This document shows, one piece after another, positions 44,579-54,291 of a stretch of DNA of 64,000 bases; within the stretch, counting starts at the first letter, position 1, and each line of letters starts with the position of its first letter. The translations under genes and the position numbers were made by a program. The stretch covers positions 124,001 to 188,000 of the forward strand of contig JAIXWL010000004.1 in assembly GCA_027491315.1 (NCBI GenBank), in the 5' to 3' direction. The DNA comes from Cytophagaceae bacterium. GTDB taxonomy: Bacteria; Bacteroidota; Bacteroidia; Cytophagales; Spirosomataceae. The notes under the pieces are model-generated. The model was not told the origin of the DNA. It ran no database searches and saw nothing but the letters and a program-made list of their open reading frames with translations.

Positions 44579-45706
44579 ATGAAGTTATTAGTCAGCATTT
44601 TTCTTTTTACCGTACCATTATCTGCTTTTTCTCAAGCGCAAAAGGCAGAATTGGCTATTGATTCGATCATGAAATCAAGTCCGGTCATGGGAATCTCTGT
44701 AGCCGTGGTGAAAAATAATAAATTGGTCTATTCACATTCATTTGGTTTAAAAGACCAATCCAAGAATACTCCTTTGACAGATGATTGCTTATTTCGGATT
44801 GCATCCATTTCCAAATCATTTTCAGCAACAGCCATCATGCAATTGGTAGAAGCTAAGAAAATATCTTTAGAAGATGATGTCAGTAAGCTAGTCGGTTTTC
44901 CAATTCGTAATCCCCAATTTCCAAATCAAGTGATTACCCTGGGAATGTTGCTTTCGCATCGGTCCTCATTAAATGATAGTCAGGGTTACTTTAGCTTGGA
45001 TGTCCTGAATCCAGCCAAGAATTCTAATTGGACACAATGTTACAACCCGGTGGAGCCAGGTAAGGGTTATATGTATTGTAACCTAAACTTTAATATGGCC
45101 GGAACAATCATAGAAAAGGTTTCTGGAGAAAGGTTTGATCAGTACATAAAACGTCATATACTTATGCCATTGAAGATTGATGGTGGATATTGCGTGGATT
45201 CATTGGATAAATCTCGATTCGCAACAATTTATGAGTACTCCATTGACTCAGCCAAGTTTAAGGCATCACTAGCAGCCTATGCCCCAAGAACACAGGAGAT
45301 TGCTAATTATCAAATGGGATACTCAACACCTATATTTTCCCCAACGGGAGGGATGAAAATATCCACGCGTGATTTAGCACGATATATGATTATGCATAGT
45401 CAAAGGGGTAAATTTGAAGGGAAGAGAATTATTTCAAAACGCAGTTCCAAGGTGATGCAAACGCCCCTTTCAGAAGAAGAACATTATGGATTAGCATTAT
45501 TAAAAACAGATCGATTGATAGCAGGGAAGACCATGACTGGTCATACAGGTTCTGCCTATGGATTAGAGAGTTTGATGTTTTTTCAGCCCAAAGAAAAATT
45601 TGGATTAGTTGTGATAAGCAATGGCTGCCACCCCGAAAGTGTGGATGGTTTCAATTTGATCTTGAAAAAAACAGCCAATGCCTTATATGATGCATTTATT
45701 CAATAG
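44579..45706 (+). CDS. Secreted serine hydrolase, beta-lactamase/AmpC family
   Basis: The preferred start is the ATG at 44579, giving 375 residues with a signal peptide (MKLLVSIFLFTVPLSAFSQ); an upstream ATG at 44558 would add seven residues. The catalytic SxxK is S76-K79 in IASISKSF. The tyrosine motif is YCN in GYMYCNLNF, and the third motif is HTG in GHTGSAYGLE. Such class-C-like proteins may be D,D-peptidases or esterases; true beta-lactamase activity cannot be inferred. It stands alone, 73 bases after the microprotein. Confidence 0.87.
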   Translation: MKLLVSIFLFTVPLSAFSQAQKAELAIDSIMKSSPVMGISVAVVKNNKLVYSHSFGLKDQSKNTPLTDDCLFRIASISKSFSATAIMQLVEAKKISLEDDVSKLVGFPIRNPQFPNQVITLGMLLSHRSSLNDSQGYFSLDVLNPAKNSNWTQCYNPVEPGKGYMYCNLNFNMAGTIIEKVSGERFDQYIKRHILMPLKIDGGYCVDSLDKSRFATIYEYSIDSAKFKASLAAYAPRTQEIANYQMGYSTPIFSPTGGMKISTRDLARYMIMHSQRGKFEGKRIISKRSSKVMQTPLSEEEHYGLALLKTDRLIAGKTMTGHTGSAYGLESLMFFQPKEKFGLVVISNGCHPESVDGFNLILKKTANALYDAFIQ

Positions 45707-45847
45707 CGGATATTTTGATATATTATTTTAGAGCTAGGAGGGATTTACTCATTTCCTATCTTACAAAACCGCTCATCATTTATTTCATCTAATCCTTTTG
45801 GAAAATCCTTAGTTTGAGTTGTTTATTTACATAATCCCCTAAAAAAC

Positions 45848-46789
45848 ATGACTACTTTACTCGTTTTTGGAATCATTGCCATTTTATTAATTTTCTTCAG
45901 TTTGGTTACGGTTCAGCAAGGAAATATTGCGGTTATTTCTATGTTTGGTAAATACCAACGTATTCTTCACCCAGGTTTGAACTTTAAAATACCTCTGATT
46001 GAAAGTGTATATAAGGTTATTTCCATTCAAAATCGCTCCATTGAATTAGAGTTTCAAGCGATTACTATTGACCAAGCCAATGTGTATTTTAAATCCATGT
46101 TACTTTATTCAGTGATCAATCAAGAGGAAGAAACCATCAAAAATGTAGCCTATAAATTCATTGATGCTCAAAGTTTGATGCAAACATTGGTTAGGACAGT
46201 GGAAGGTTCAATTCGTTCTTTTGTGGCTACCAAGCGCCAAAGCGAAATCTTGAGTTTGCGCAAGGAAATTGTTTCTTATGTGAAAGATCAAATCGATCAA
46301 GTGATGGAGGAATGGGGTTATCACCTACAAGATTTACAATTAAATGACATCACGTTTGATGAAGTGATTCTGAAATCCATGAGTCAAGTTGTGGCTTCTA
46401 ATAACCTAAAAGCAGCTGCTGAAAATGAAGGTCAAGCTTTATTAATCACCAAAACCAAAGCTGCTGAAGCGGAAGGTAATGCGATCAAAATTTCGGCGAA
46501 TGCCGAGCGTGAGGCTGCTCAATTGCGCGGACAGGGTGTGGCTTTATTCCGACAAGAAGTAGCCAAAGGGATGTCGGATGCAGCTAGAGAAATGCAACAA
46601 GCTAACTTAGATACCTCGGTGATTTTATTCTCTATGTGGACGGAAGCCATTAAGCAATTTGGAGAGCAGTCGAACGGAAACGTTATTTTCTTAGATGGAT
46701 CTGCTGATAATATGCAAAGAACCATGCAGCAAATGATGAGTGTCAACCAGCTTCAAACCATTAAGCAGACTATAAAGAAAGAGAGCTAA
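45848..46789 (+). CDS. SPFH/band-7 family membrane protein
   Basis: This 313-residue protein has one N-terminal membrane segment (about 2-22), then an SPFH domain beginning VQQGNIAVISMFGKYQRILHPGLNFKIP. A coiled AAAENEGQALLITKTKAAEAEGNA region follows near 196-220, as in stomatin/HIR-type proteins. It likely forms ring oligomers that organise membrane microdomains or control a protease. No NfeD partner is adjacent. Its stop codon lies in the loop of the shared terminator. Confidence 0.9.
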   Translation: MTTLLVFGIIAILLIFFSLVTVQQGNIAVISMFGKYQRILHPGLNFKIPLIESVYKVISIQNRSIELEFQAITIDQANVYFKSMLLYSVINQEEETIKNVAYKFIDAQSLMQTLVRTVEGSIRSFVATKRQSEILSLRKEIVSYVKDQIDQVMEEWGYHLQDLQLNDITFDEVILKSMSQVVASNNLKAAAENEGQALLITKTKAAEAEGNAIKISANAEREAAQLRGQGVALFRQEVAKGMSDAAREMQQANLDTSVILFSMWTEAIKQFGEQSNGNVIFLDGSADNMQRTMQQMMSVNQLQTIKQTIKKES

Positions 46790-46803
46790 GGCTCTCTTTC
46801 TTT
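46774..46803. terminator. Bidirectional terminator overlapping two coding ends
   Basis: A perfect 13-base stem AAAGAAAGAGAGC / GCTCTCTTTCTTT with a TAAG loop contains the last codons and stop of the band-7 gene and reaches the stop codon of the convergent DinB gene. It has pyrimidine-rich 3' sides in both directions. Confidence 0.75.
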
Positions 46804-47320
46804 ATTTTACCGATAACACGTGTGCCAAATGATGGTCACAATGCCAGGCATAAATTCCTAATGCGCGATCTAATGGATAGGTAATTCCTCTTTCTGGGTT
46901 CACGTAGGATTTTTTCCAATCACTTTCCTGCATCGCATTTAATAAAAATACCCAACGTAAGTGAATATATTTTATCCCTTCTATTGACCATTCTATGGGT
47001 GCTTCGTTGCCATCGGGTAAATTAGCCCAATCAGCTTCCGAATAGGGTTTAATGATGGGGTTTTCCTCTGTCAAAGCCATTTTAAAACGAATAAAAGAAT
47101 TTATATGGCTATCATTGACATGGTGAATTACTTGACGAGCCGTCCAACCACCCGGTCTATAATGCTTGGCTAAAGTCTCTTGCGACATTCCAGCTACTGC
47201 TTGTTGCAATTTTTCTGGAAATTCAACTAAGGTTTTAATCCATGCTGTTCTAATTTCTGGCGTAATGTTTTCAGGAGCCGAAAACCTACCTATCGGGTAT
47301 TGCAATGAGTTGATTTCCAT
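46802..47320 (-). CDS. DinB/YfiT-like putative metal-dependent enzyme
   Basis: This 172-residue four-helix protein has the histidine triad expected of the DinB/BstA fold: VIHHVNDSH near 66 and HCDHHLAH near the C-terminus. YfiT-type members transfer or hydrolyse thiols such as bacillithiol. The metal and substrate here are unknown. It begins four bases after the end of the ligase-like gene, as the likely last gene of the mrp-nifU-ligase operon. Confidence 0.82.
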   Translation of the reverse strand: MEINSLQYPIGRFSAPENITPEIRTAWIKTLVEFPEKLQQAVAGMSQETLAKHYRPGGWTARQVIHHVNDSHINSFIRFKMALTEENPIIKPYSEADWANLPDGNEAPIEWSIEGIKYIHLRWVFLLNAMQESDWKKSYVNPERGITYPLDRALGIYAWHCDHHLAHVLSVK

Positions 47321-47324
47321 ATGG

Positions 47325-49043
47325 TTAAACTGTTTTAGATTGGGTGTAAAAACCCGTAATTTCTTGGGCTAGTTGACGTGTTTGGGCTATCAAAGGATGC
47401 ACCCCTTTGGAGATAGCCTCAAGCATTTCAGCGGCGGAATCTTTGTTCCACTGAGCGGTATTGACAGTAACCATTATTTCACCTTCCTCTAATAACATGG
47501 GAGTTTGAACAATAAAGGACTGTTTTCCTGCAGCAGATAAAGCATGAGCTTGTTTTTTTACTGCTTCAAAACTTTCTTCTAATTCAAGCGCATGATTGCC
47601 TCTAATTTCAAGGACAATCTTCTCTTGCTGATTTTGGGCAGCTAATTCTTCCTTAATGGCCAAATCAAGTGCTTCTAATTGTTTACGAATGGCATGGTAG
47701 TTTTTACCTGTACGCATCCTTTCTCTTAAAGACTGGCGGATGAAATAGGTAATTGAATCCGTAATGGTCAATCCAATTTCTGCCATTTGTTTAAAAATTA
47801 AGGAACTAGGCGACATACCTGGGATGGTATTGGGATCATGTAAAACCACCTGGCCACCCTCTGACAAAAATCCATCGATTCGAGTACAAACACCAAAGCC
47901 TAAATCATCAAATGCCTGACAGACCATTTTTTGGATTTGTTGCAAATCCACTAAGCTGGCATCCATGGGTATGCGTTTCCGAGTAGCCTTAGATTTATAT
48001 TTAGCATTGAAATCAAAAACTTCGACTGATTCATCGATAACGATTTCGGTAGGAGGTAAGGCAACCGTTTGTCCTTTGGGACTTTGAATCACGCCACAAC
48101 TAAATTCGTTGCCTTGGACAAAAGATTCCAACAAGATAGCATCTTCCGAATGGATGGAATGAATACTAGCCTTGGTGACACTTAATTTGAAATATTCTTG
48201 TAAACTGGAAAGTAAGTCGGCCGGGTGTTGGTAGTTTTGGTGATTAAATCGGACAGGGAAACCAATTCCTTCGTCCAAATTCACCATTTTTTGTAATAAA
48301 ACTAATTTATCTTCTTCCGTATAATTCAACCAGTCCTCGCGGTAAATTTCTTGAATAAATAAGCATTTTTTGATCGCCTTGTCGAAGTCTTCCAAGGAAT
48401 CTTTTTTCACAAAAGCCAAGCCAATGGAAGAGCCTTGATGTGGCGCTTTGGCAACAAATGGAATTCCGATTTCCTTTTTCACTTGTTCAAAAAGGGTCTC
48501 TCTTCCGTATTTTTCGTAATCTTCTCGTTGAAGTACAAAATACTTTTTATCTAAACCAACACTCTTTTTTAGCCAGTCATTTTGTTTGGCTTTATCGATA
48601 CCAATGGAGGAGCCAAGTAAACCTGGTCCCGAATAGGGCATGCCAAACCATTCTAATAAACCTTGAATGCTACCATCTTCTGCAGCGGGTCCATGCATGG
48701 CCAAGAAAACAAAATCAAAGTATTGGGAAAATTCATGTGGCTGAATTACTTGCCCAATTTCAGCAATGATCTGTTGGTAATCTTCCGTCGATAAATCCTT
48801 AATGGATTCGATGTAAACAGAGAATATGTCGTCTTGAAATCTTTTTGGAGGGAAAAAATCACGAATAGAACTTGAATGTATCAAATCTTCGTGGATCAAA
48901 ATAAAATTACCTAAGCTATCCACAAATACAGGGACAGGTTGAAATAGGGCTTTATTGATATGAGCCATGGCAGTCTTACCGCCAGCAAAACTAATTTCAC
49001 GTTCACGAGCCGGTCCCCCAAAAAATATTCCAATTCGCATCAT
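47325..49043 (-). CDS. Enlarged D-alanine--D-alanine ligase-like ATP-grasp protein
   Basis: This 572-residue protein has a Ddl-type core: FGGPAREREIS at 8-18, AMHGPAAEDGSIQGLLEW at 115-132, KAPHQGSSIG at 199-208, and HDPNTIPGMSPSS at 402-414. Normal Ddl enzymes have about 310-370 residues. Here about 70 extra residues sit at 229-300, between the two halves of the ATP-grasp fold, and a tail runs from about 446 to 572. In the metal-binding NEINT-type motif the glutamate is replaced by aspartate (HDPNT). It may be the cell's true Ddl or a related peptide ligase. Two ATG codons begin the frame; either could be used. It lies five bases after the NifU-like gene. Confidence 0.8.
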   Translation of the reverse strand: MMRIGIFFGGPAREREISFAGGKTAMAHINKALFQPVPVFVDSLGNFILIHEDLIHSSSIRDFFPPKRFQDDIFSVYIESIKDLSTEDYQQIIAEIGQVIQPHEFSQYFDFVFLAMHGPAAEDGSIQGLLEWFGMPYSGPGLLGSSIGIDKAKQNDWLKKSVGLDKKYFVLQREDYEKYGRETLFEQVKKEIGIPFVAKAPHQGSSIGLAFVKKDSLEDFDKAIKKCLFIQEIYREDWLNYTEEDKLVLLQKMVNLDEGIGFPVRFNHQNYQHPADLLSSLQEYFKLSVTKASIHSIHSEDAILLESFVQGNEFSCGVIQSPKGQTVALPPTEIVIDESVEVFDFNAKYKSKATRKRIPMDASLVDLQQIQKMVCQAFDDLGFGVCTRIDGFLSEGGQVVLHDPNTIPGMSPSSLIFKQMAEIGLTITDSITYFIRQSLRERMRTGKNYHAIRKQLEALDLAIKEELAAQNQQEKIVLEIRGNHALELEESFEAVKKQAHALSAAGKQSFIVQTPMLLEEGEIMVTVNTAQWNKDSAAEMLEAISKGVHPLIAQTRQLAQEITGFYTQSKTV

Positions 49044-49048
49044 GAAAC

Positions 49049-49303
49049 TTAAGATTGTAGGGTTTGACTTAACTCTTCTACCGATATAATTTCGGGCACT
49101 TCACGACGAATGGCTTCTTCAACACCTGCTTTAAAGGTCATGGCAGACATATTGCATGACTTACAAGCACCTAATAAATTAAGCTTTAGGCGATTGTCAT
49201 CTGTAATTTCAACGATCTCCACATTTCCACCATCGGCAATGAGGTAGGGGCGTATGGAATCAAGGGCTGCTTGTACTTTCGAATATAGAGGGTGGTTTTC
49301 CAT
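49049..49303 (-). CDS. NifU C-terminal-domain iron-sulfur scaffold
   Basis: This 84-residue protein consists only of the NifU C-terminal domain, with the cluster-binding CKSC motif (C47, C50 in GACKSCNMSAMTFKAGVEEAI). It binds or delivers [4Fe-4S] clusters, like NfuA's C-terminal domain. It sits two bases after the Mrp-like gene, so the two likely work as a pair in cluster assembly. Confidence 0.92.
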   Translation of the reverse strand: MENHPLYSKVQAALDSIRPYLIADGGNVEIVEITDDNRLKLNLLGACKSCNMSAMTFKAGVEEAIRREVPEIISVEELSQTLQS

Positions 49304-49305
49304 GA

Positions 49306-50388
49306 TTATTGACGTGGAGTAGAAGCGTTTCTAATAGCAATTTGTTGGGCTAAATTAGCAGCAATACTAGCGAAAGCGCTGGCACTTGGTCCTTCCGTGG
49401 CGGCGATAGGTTTTCCCTCATCTCCGGCTTCGCGGATGGCTTGAATCAGGGGAACTTCGCCTAAGAAAGGTACTTTGTATTTTTCTGCTAAGTTTTTGCC
49501 GCCGTCTTTACCAAATAAATAATATTTATTGTCTGGTAATTCCGCTGGAGTAAAGTAGGCCATATTTTCTACTAAACCTAAAATTGGAACATTGATTCCG
49601 GCTTGGTTAAAAAATTGCAATCCTTTGGTAGCATCAGACAGAGCTACTTTTTGAGGGGTAGTCACGATTACAGCTCCAGTCAATTTAATTAATTGAACCA
49701 ATGTTAGATGAATATCTGAAGTTCCAGGAGGCAGGTCAATCAGCAAATAATCTAATTCATCCCAATTGGTATCTCCGAAGAATTGACGTAAAGCTTGGGT
49801 CATCATGGGACCTCTCCAAGGCACTGGACTTTCACTTGGAGCTAAAAAGCCCATTGAAATCATCTTAATGCCATATTGCATGATGGGCTGAATGCGGTTT
49901 TTACCGTTGACTTCCTGTACCAAGGGCTGTAATTCCTCTGCCCCAAACATCACTGGGATGGATGGTCCTGAGATATCAGCATCCAAAATACCTACCTTAG
50001 CCCCGCTTTGTTTTAAAGCCATGGCTAGGTTAGCCGTTACGGTTGATTTACCTACACCACCTTTACCGGAGGCTACTGCAATCACATTTTTGACACCAGG
50101 AATTAATGGATCAGAGGAAGTTAGGCTGGTAACCTCCGCCGTCATGTTGATGATAATTTTTAAGTCGGGATGCACCAAACGATGAATGGCCTCCTCGCAA
50201 TCTTGTCTAATTTTTTCTTTTAATGGGCAGGCAGGAGTGGTTAATACCACGGTGAAACGAACTTCACCAATACCTAATTCCACATCTTTTATCATGTTCA
50301 AGGTCACCAAATCTTTTTTAAGATCAGGTTCTTGAACAGTGCTTAAGGCACCTAATATGATTTCTTTACTTACGCTTAATTCTCCCAT
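49306..50388 (-). CDS. mrp: Mrp/ApbC-family P-loop iron-sulfur carrier ATPase
   Basis: This 360-residue protein is read from the ATG at 50388; an in-frame TTG 27 bases upstream is less likely. An N-terminal DUF59/MIP18 domain (with TTPACPLKEKI) precedes the deviant Walker A GKGGVGKST at 108-116. The DxxPPGTSD switch is near 213. The CxxC motif that carries a bridging cluster in Salmonella ApbC and human Ind1, normally after the ENM turn, is absent: the region reads ENMAYFTPAELPDNKYY. It may therefore bind clusters differently. It lies 63 bases after the GSCFA gene. Confidence 0.88.
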   Translation of the reverse strand: MGELSVSKEIILGALSTVQEPDLKKDLVTLNMIKDVELGIGEVRFTVVLTTPACPLKEKIRQDCEEAIHRLVHPDLKIIINMTAEVTSLTSSDPLIPGVKNVIAVASGKGGVGKSTVTANLAMALKQSGAKVGILDADISGPSIPVMFGAEELQPLVQEVNGKNRIQPIMQYGIKMISMGFLAPSESPVPWRGPMMTQALRQFFGDTNWDELDYLLIDLPPGTSDIHLTLVQLIKLTGAVIVTTPQKVALSDATKGLQFFNQAGINVPILGLVENMAYFTPAELPDNKYYLFGKDGGKNLAEKYKVPFLGEVPLIQAIREAGDEGKPIAATEGPSASAFASIAANLAQQIAIRNASTPRQ

Positions 50389-50451
50389 GAATGCTTTGTC
50401 TCTATCAAACCTCAAATATAAGGTTTTTTCACCTTTAATTGCCTCTTGGAA

Positions 50452-51423
50452 TTAACTAATTGATAAAATTCGAGCTTGTATGGCTTGCAAAATTTTATGG
50501 GTATCATAGCCCAAATTACTCTTGGAAAACTCAGATTTACATTGTTCCAAGCTTTGCAAATAAAGGGCTTTTTTGGCTGGATGAAATTGATGTCCTAAGG
50601 TTTGAAATACCGATTTCCATTTTTTTTCAATTTGGAGTAATGCTGGGCTGCAATAACAGGTGCTGAATTTTTCCCAAATGTATTCTTCAGCAGTTTCATT
50701 AGGATGAATCATATCAGCAGCATAAAACCGATAATCGCGTAATTCATCCATCATGATTTCAAAGGCAGGAAAATAGTCGACTTGCTCGTGATTGTTTTTT
50801 AATGTTTCTGCGGCCAAGCGAAGCAATGCCTTGGAAACCGCGTTCTCTGGCATGCCGTCTTTGGTATGTCTGACTGGAGAAACCGTTAAAATAATGCGTA
50901 AATCGGGATTTTTCTTGATTATTTTTTGAATGAATTCCTGATAAGGAACAATGATTTCATCCAAAGTAGATAATCGTTTTTCAAAGGCATTAGCTGCTTG
51001 TTTATGGCAGTTTGCAATAGGTCTTTTTAATTTTTTATCCCAATAATAATAAGCCGTACCCCAGGTTATCAGCAAAAATTGGCTTTGTGCCAAACTTTTT
51101 TTGACGATTTGTTGACGCTGTTGTATCAGCTCCATGAGGTCAGATGGGTCTGCGGCACATAGACTAGAGTGGTAATCTGGGTGCAGCCAAATACCTTGTT
51201 GATTGATTAATTCTATAGGAGAAAGTTTTTCTGTTTGAAGTGCTTTCAGGATAGCATTGGGGTGAAATAGCGTTCCAAAAGGTTGGTTCAGGATGTTAAT
51301 AGGCAAACTTTCCATTCTTTTTCCCATATTTTCAGCAAAGCAAGAACCTAGGCTAATTACTGAGGAGGAGGGAATTATTTTCTGGGTGGATTCGGGTATT
51401 GGAATGGGAGTGGAAAATTGCAT
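50452..51423 (-). CDS. GSCFA-domain protein
   Basis: This 323-residue protein bears the namesake motif GSCFAENMG (26-34) and belongs to the SGNH-hydrolase-like GSCFA family common in Bacteroidota. The serine in GSC and later conserved D/H stretches (IHPNETAEEYIWE near 231) suggest an esterase- or acyltransferase-like fold. No signal peptide is obvious. The function of the family is unknown. It lies upstream of mrp on the same strand. Confidence 0.85.
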   Translation of the reverse strand: MQFSTPIPIPESTQKIIPSSSVISLGSCFAENMGKRMESLPINILNQPFGTLFHPNAILKALQTEKLSPIELINQQGIWLHPDYHSSLCAADPSDLMELIQQRQQIVKKSLAQSQFLLITWGTAYYYWDKKLKRPIANCHKQAANAFEKRLSTLDEIIVPYQEFIQKIIKKNPDLRIILTVSPVRHTKDGMPENAVSKALLRLAAETLKNNHEQVDYFPAFEIMMDELRDYRFYAADMIHPNETAEEYIWEKFSTCYCSPALLQIEKKWKSVFQTLGHQFHPAKKALYLQSLEQCKSEFSKSNLGYDTHKILQAIQARILSIS

Positions 51424-51611
51424 TTTATTTTTACTGGTTTAAACGCATGAATTTTCAAAATATGCGATATTTCAAGGGCAATTTATTCAATTTTAGTGGA
51501 TTGTTATTAGCTCAAACCAGTGGATTATATCACAAAATGACATGGAATGGTATTATTCAGCGGTAGTTTTGAATTCGTCCTGGATTCTATTTCGAATCTG
51601 ATTGAAATCAA

Positions 51612-51619
51612 TAACTTTG
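51612..51619 (+). promoter_or_regulatory. Candidate -7 box for the glucosidase gene
   Basis: TAACTTTG matches TAnnTTTG and ends 32 bases before the ATG at 51652. No -33 TTG at the right distance is seen. Confidence 0.35.
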
Positions 51620-51651
51620 CGATTTGCATTTATTCATACAAATTATAAGCT

Positions 51652-54291
51652 ATGTCGGAACTAGGAGCGGAGCGTGCACGATTAAAAACTCGTAATGATA
51701 ATAAAGGCTGGAAAAAGTGGGGGCCATATTTAACAGAAAGGCAGTGGGGTACGGTACGAGAGGATTATTCGGCTCATGGAAATGCTTGGGATTCGATTAC
51801 TCACGACATGGCTCGGTCCAAAACTTACCGTTGGGGCGAGGAAGGCATTGGCGGAATTTCAGATAATAAGCAGCATGTCTGTTTCGCTTTTTCCTTTTGG
51901 AATCACAAAGATCATATCTTAAAAGAGCGGTTTTTCGGATTAACTGGTGGGGAATCCAATCACGGAGAGGACGTTAAGGAATTGTATTATTATGAGGATT
52001 CTACCCCGACTCATTCTTATATGCGGATGAGTTATAAATATCCGCACCAAGCTTTCCCTTATCAAAAACTGATTGATGAAAGTAAAAAAAGGACTCGTTT
52101 AGAGCCTGAATATGAATTGTTAGATACTGGCATATTTGATCGAAATGAATATTTTGACATCAAGATGGAATATGCCAAAGCCGATGAGCAGGATATTTTA
52201 ATACAAGTAACGGTAGAGAATCGAGCAAAAGTAGCGGCTCCAATCACCGTTTTACCCACCATTTGGTATCGAAATACTTGGTGTTGGGGATATGAAAATT
52301 ATAAATATAAACCATTGCTTACTGGGGTGGGTCATTCCTTTATTGAGGTAGATCACCGGGTAGTGGGGCGTTTCAAGCTTTATGCCGAAAATGCAGATGA
52401 ATTTTTATTTTGCGATAATGAAACCAACTTTCGTCGCCTACATGATTCACCTAATTTAAGTCATTTTGTTAAGGATGGTATCAATGACTACATCGTTAAC
52501 AAGGCGAAGAATACCATTAATCCCAATAATATCGGAAGTAAGGCGGCGGTTCGTTTTTCAGCTAAAATTCCGGCTGGGGGTAAAAAGGTATTTCGTTTGC
52601 GGTTGACGAATCACTCCATGCAACATCCTTTTGAGGATTTTGATCAAATATATTCCGCAAGAATCAAGGAAGCCAATGAATTTTATGATGATTTGCATGG
52701 AAATGTAAAAGAGGAGAAGTTGCGCCACATACAGCGTCAATCTTATGCGGGTATGCTTTGGACAAAGCAATGGTATTATTATAACGTTTTTGAGTGGATC
52801 AAAGGAGATCCTTCTATGCCGCCACCGCATCCGAGTAGAAAGGTGGGTAGAAATAATACTTGGCGCCATATGTATGCGGCAAATATTTTATCCATGCCTG
52901 ATAAATGGGAATATCCTTGGTTTGCGGCATGGGATTTAGCTTTTCATACCTTGCCATTGGCTAGGTTGGATCCAGATTTTGCTAAGCGGCAATTAGCAGT
53001 AATTCTTCGTGAATATTACATGCATCCTAACGGCCAGATTCCCGCATATGAATGGTCTTTCTCGGATGTAAATCCACCTGTACATGCGTGGGCGACTTGG
53101 AAGGTCTATGAGATAGATAAGCAAATGAACGGGGGAGTGGGAGATGTTACTTTCTTAGAAAGGATTTTCCATAAACTCTTGTTGAATTTTACTTGGTGGG
53201 TCAACCTGAAAGATGAGGGAGGAAATAATATTTTCGGTGGAGGCTTTCTGGGTATGGACAATATCGGTGTATTTGATCGATCGGCCACCTTGCCTACGGG
53301 CGGGCATTTAGAACAAGCGGATGGAACAGGTTGGATGGCCATGTACAGTTTGAATATGCTTCGAATTGCCTGTGAGATTTCGATTGAGAAGCCTGTGTAT
53401 CAGGATATGGCTTCCAAGTTTTTTGAGCACTTTTTGCACATTGCAGGAGCGATGCAGGCCATTGGAGGAGATAAATTGAATTTGTGGGATGAGGATGACC
53501 AATTCTATTATGATATGTTACATAAGGAAGATGGTAGCTTGATGTTATTGAAATTACGTTCAATGGTTGGCTTAATTCCATTGTTTGCGGTAGAGGTATT
53601 GACTTCAGAAATGTTGGAAAAATTACCTCAATTTAAAAGAAGGGTAGAGTGGGTTTTGAATAACCGACCGGATTTGGCCAATTTGATCTCTCGTTGGTAT
53701 GAGCCAGGTAAGGGAGAAAGCCGCTTATTATCCATTTTGCGGGGTCATCGGATGAAAATGATCATGAAGCGGATGTTTGATGAAACGGAATTTTTATCGG
53801 ATTTTGGTATACGAACTTTGTCAAAATACCATCAACAGCATCCATATAAATTCATCTATGATGGAGGTACCATTCAGGTCAATTATGATCCTGCGGAATC
53901 CACGGGCGATATGTTTGGAGGGAATTCCAATTGGCGAGGACCTATTTGGTTTCCAATGAATTTCTTAATTATAGATTCATTAAGGAAATTCTCTGATTAT
54001 TATGGAACGGATTATGAGGTTGAATTTCCGACTAATTCGGGTGTTATGGTTAATATCAAAGATGCAGCCGAAGGAGTTTCAAAGCGATTATTAGATTTGT
54101 TTATCCCGAATAAAGAAGGAAAGATTCCCATGTATGGAACCTATGAAAAAATGCAAGAAGATGAGCATTTCAGGGATTCTATGTTGTTTTTTGAATATTT
54201 CGATGGAGACACGGGTAAAGGTTTAGGAGCCAGTCATCAAACAGGATGGACAGGATTAATTTCAGAAATTATACATCAATTATATGGATAA
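51652..54291 (+). CDS. GH63-type glucosidase
   Basis: This 879-residue cytosolic protein (no signal peptide) resembles the large MGH1/GH63-type glucosidases. The N-terminal part has RARLKTRNDNKGWKKWGPYL and the early segment RQWGTVREDYS. A beta-sandwich region follows. The C-terminal (alpha/alpha)6 barrel carries WFAAWDLAFHTLPLA, DGTGWMAMYSLNM and FGGNSNWRGPIWFPMN, which hold typical catalytic-face residues. It probably cleaves alpha-glucosidic bonds in an oligosaccharide or storage glycan; bond specificity is unknown. The following RidA gene overlaps its 3' end by eight bases. Confidence 0.85.
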   Translation: MSELGAERARLKTRNDNKGWKKWGPYLTERQWGTVREDYSAHGNAWDSITHDMARSKTYRWGEEGIGGISDNKQHVCFAFSFWNHKDHILKERFFGLTGGESNHGEDVKELYYYEDSTPTHSYMRMSYKYPHQAFPYQKLIDESKKRTRLEPEYELLDTGIFDRNEYFDIKMEYAKADEQDILIQVTVENRAKVAAPITVLPTIWYRNTWCWGYENYKYKPLLTGVGHSFIEVDHRVVGRFKLYAENADEFLFCDNETNFRRLHDSPNLSHFVKDGINDYIVNKAKNTINPNNIGSKAAVRFSAKIPAGGKKVFRLRLTNHSMQHPFEDFDQIYSARIKEANEFYDDLHGNVKEEKLRHIQRQSYAGMLWTKQWYYYNVFEWIKGDPSMPPPHPSRKVGRNNTWRHMYAANILSMPDKWEYPWFAAWDLAFHTLPLARLDPDFAKRQLAVILREYYMHPNGQIPAYEWSFSDVNPPVHAWATWKVYEIDKQMNGGVGDVTFLERIFHKLLLNFTWWVNLKDEGGNNIFGGGFLGMDNIGVFDRSATLPTGGHLEQADGTGWMAMYSLNMLRIACEISIEKPVYQDMASKFFEHFLHIAGAMQAIGGDKLNLWDEDDQFYYDMLHKEDGSLMLLKLRSMVGLIPLFAVEVLTSEMLEKLPQFKRRVEWVLNNRPDLANLISRWYEPGKGESRLLSILRGHRMKMIMKRMFDETEFLSDFGIRTLSKYHQQHPYKFIYDGGTIQVNYDPAESTGDMFGGNSNWRGPIWFPMNFLIIDSLRKFSDYYGTDYEVEFPTNSGVMVNIKDAAEGVSKRLLDLFIPNKEGKIPMYGTYEKMQEDEHFRDSMLFFEYFDGDTGKGLGASHQTGWTGLISEIIHQLYG

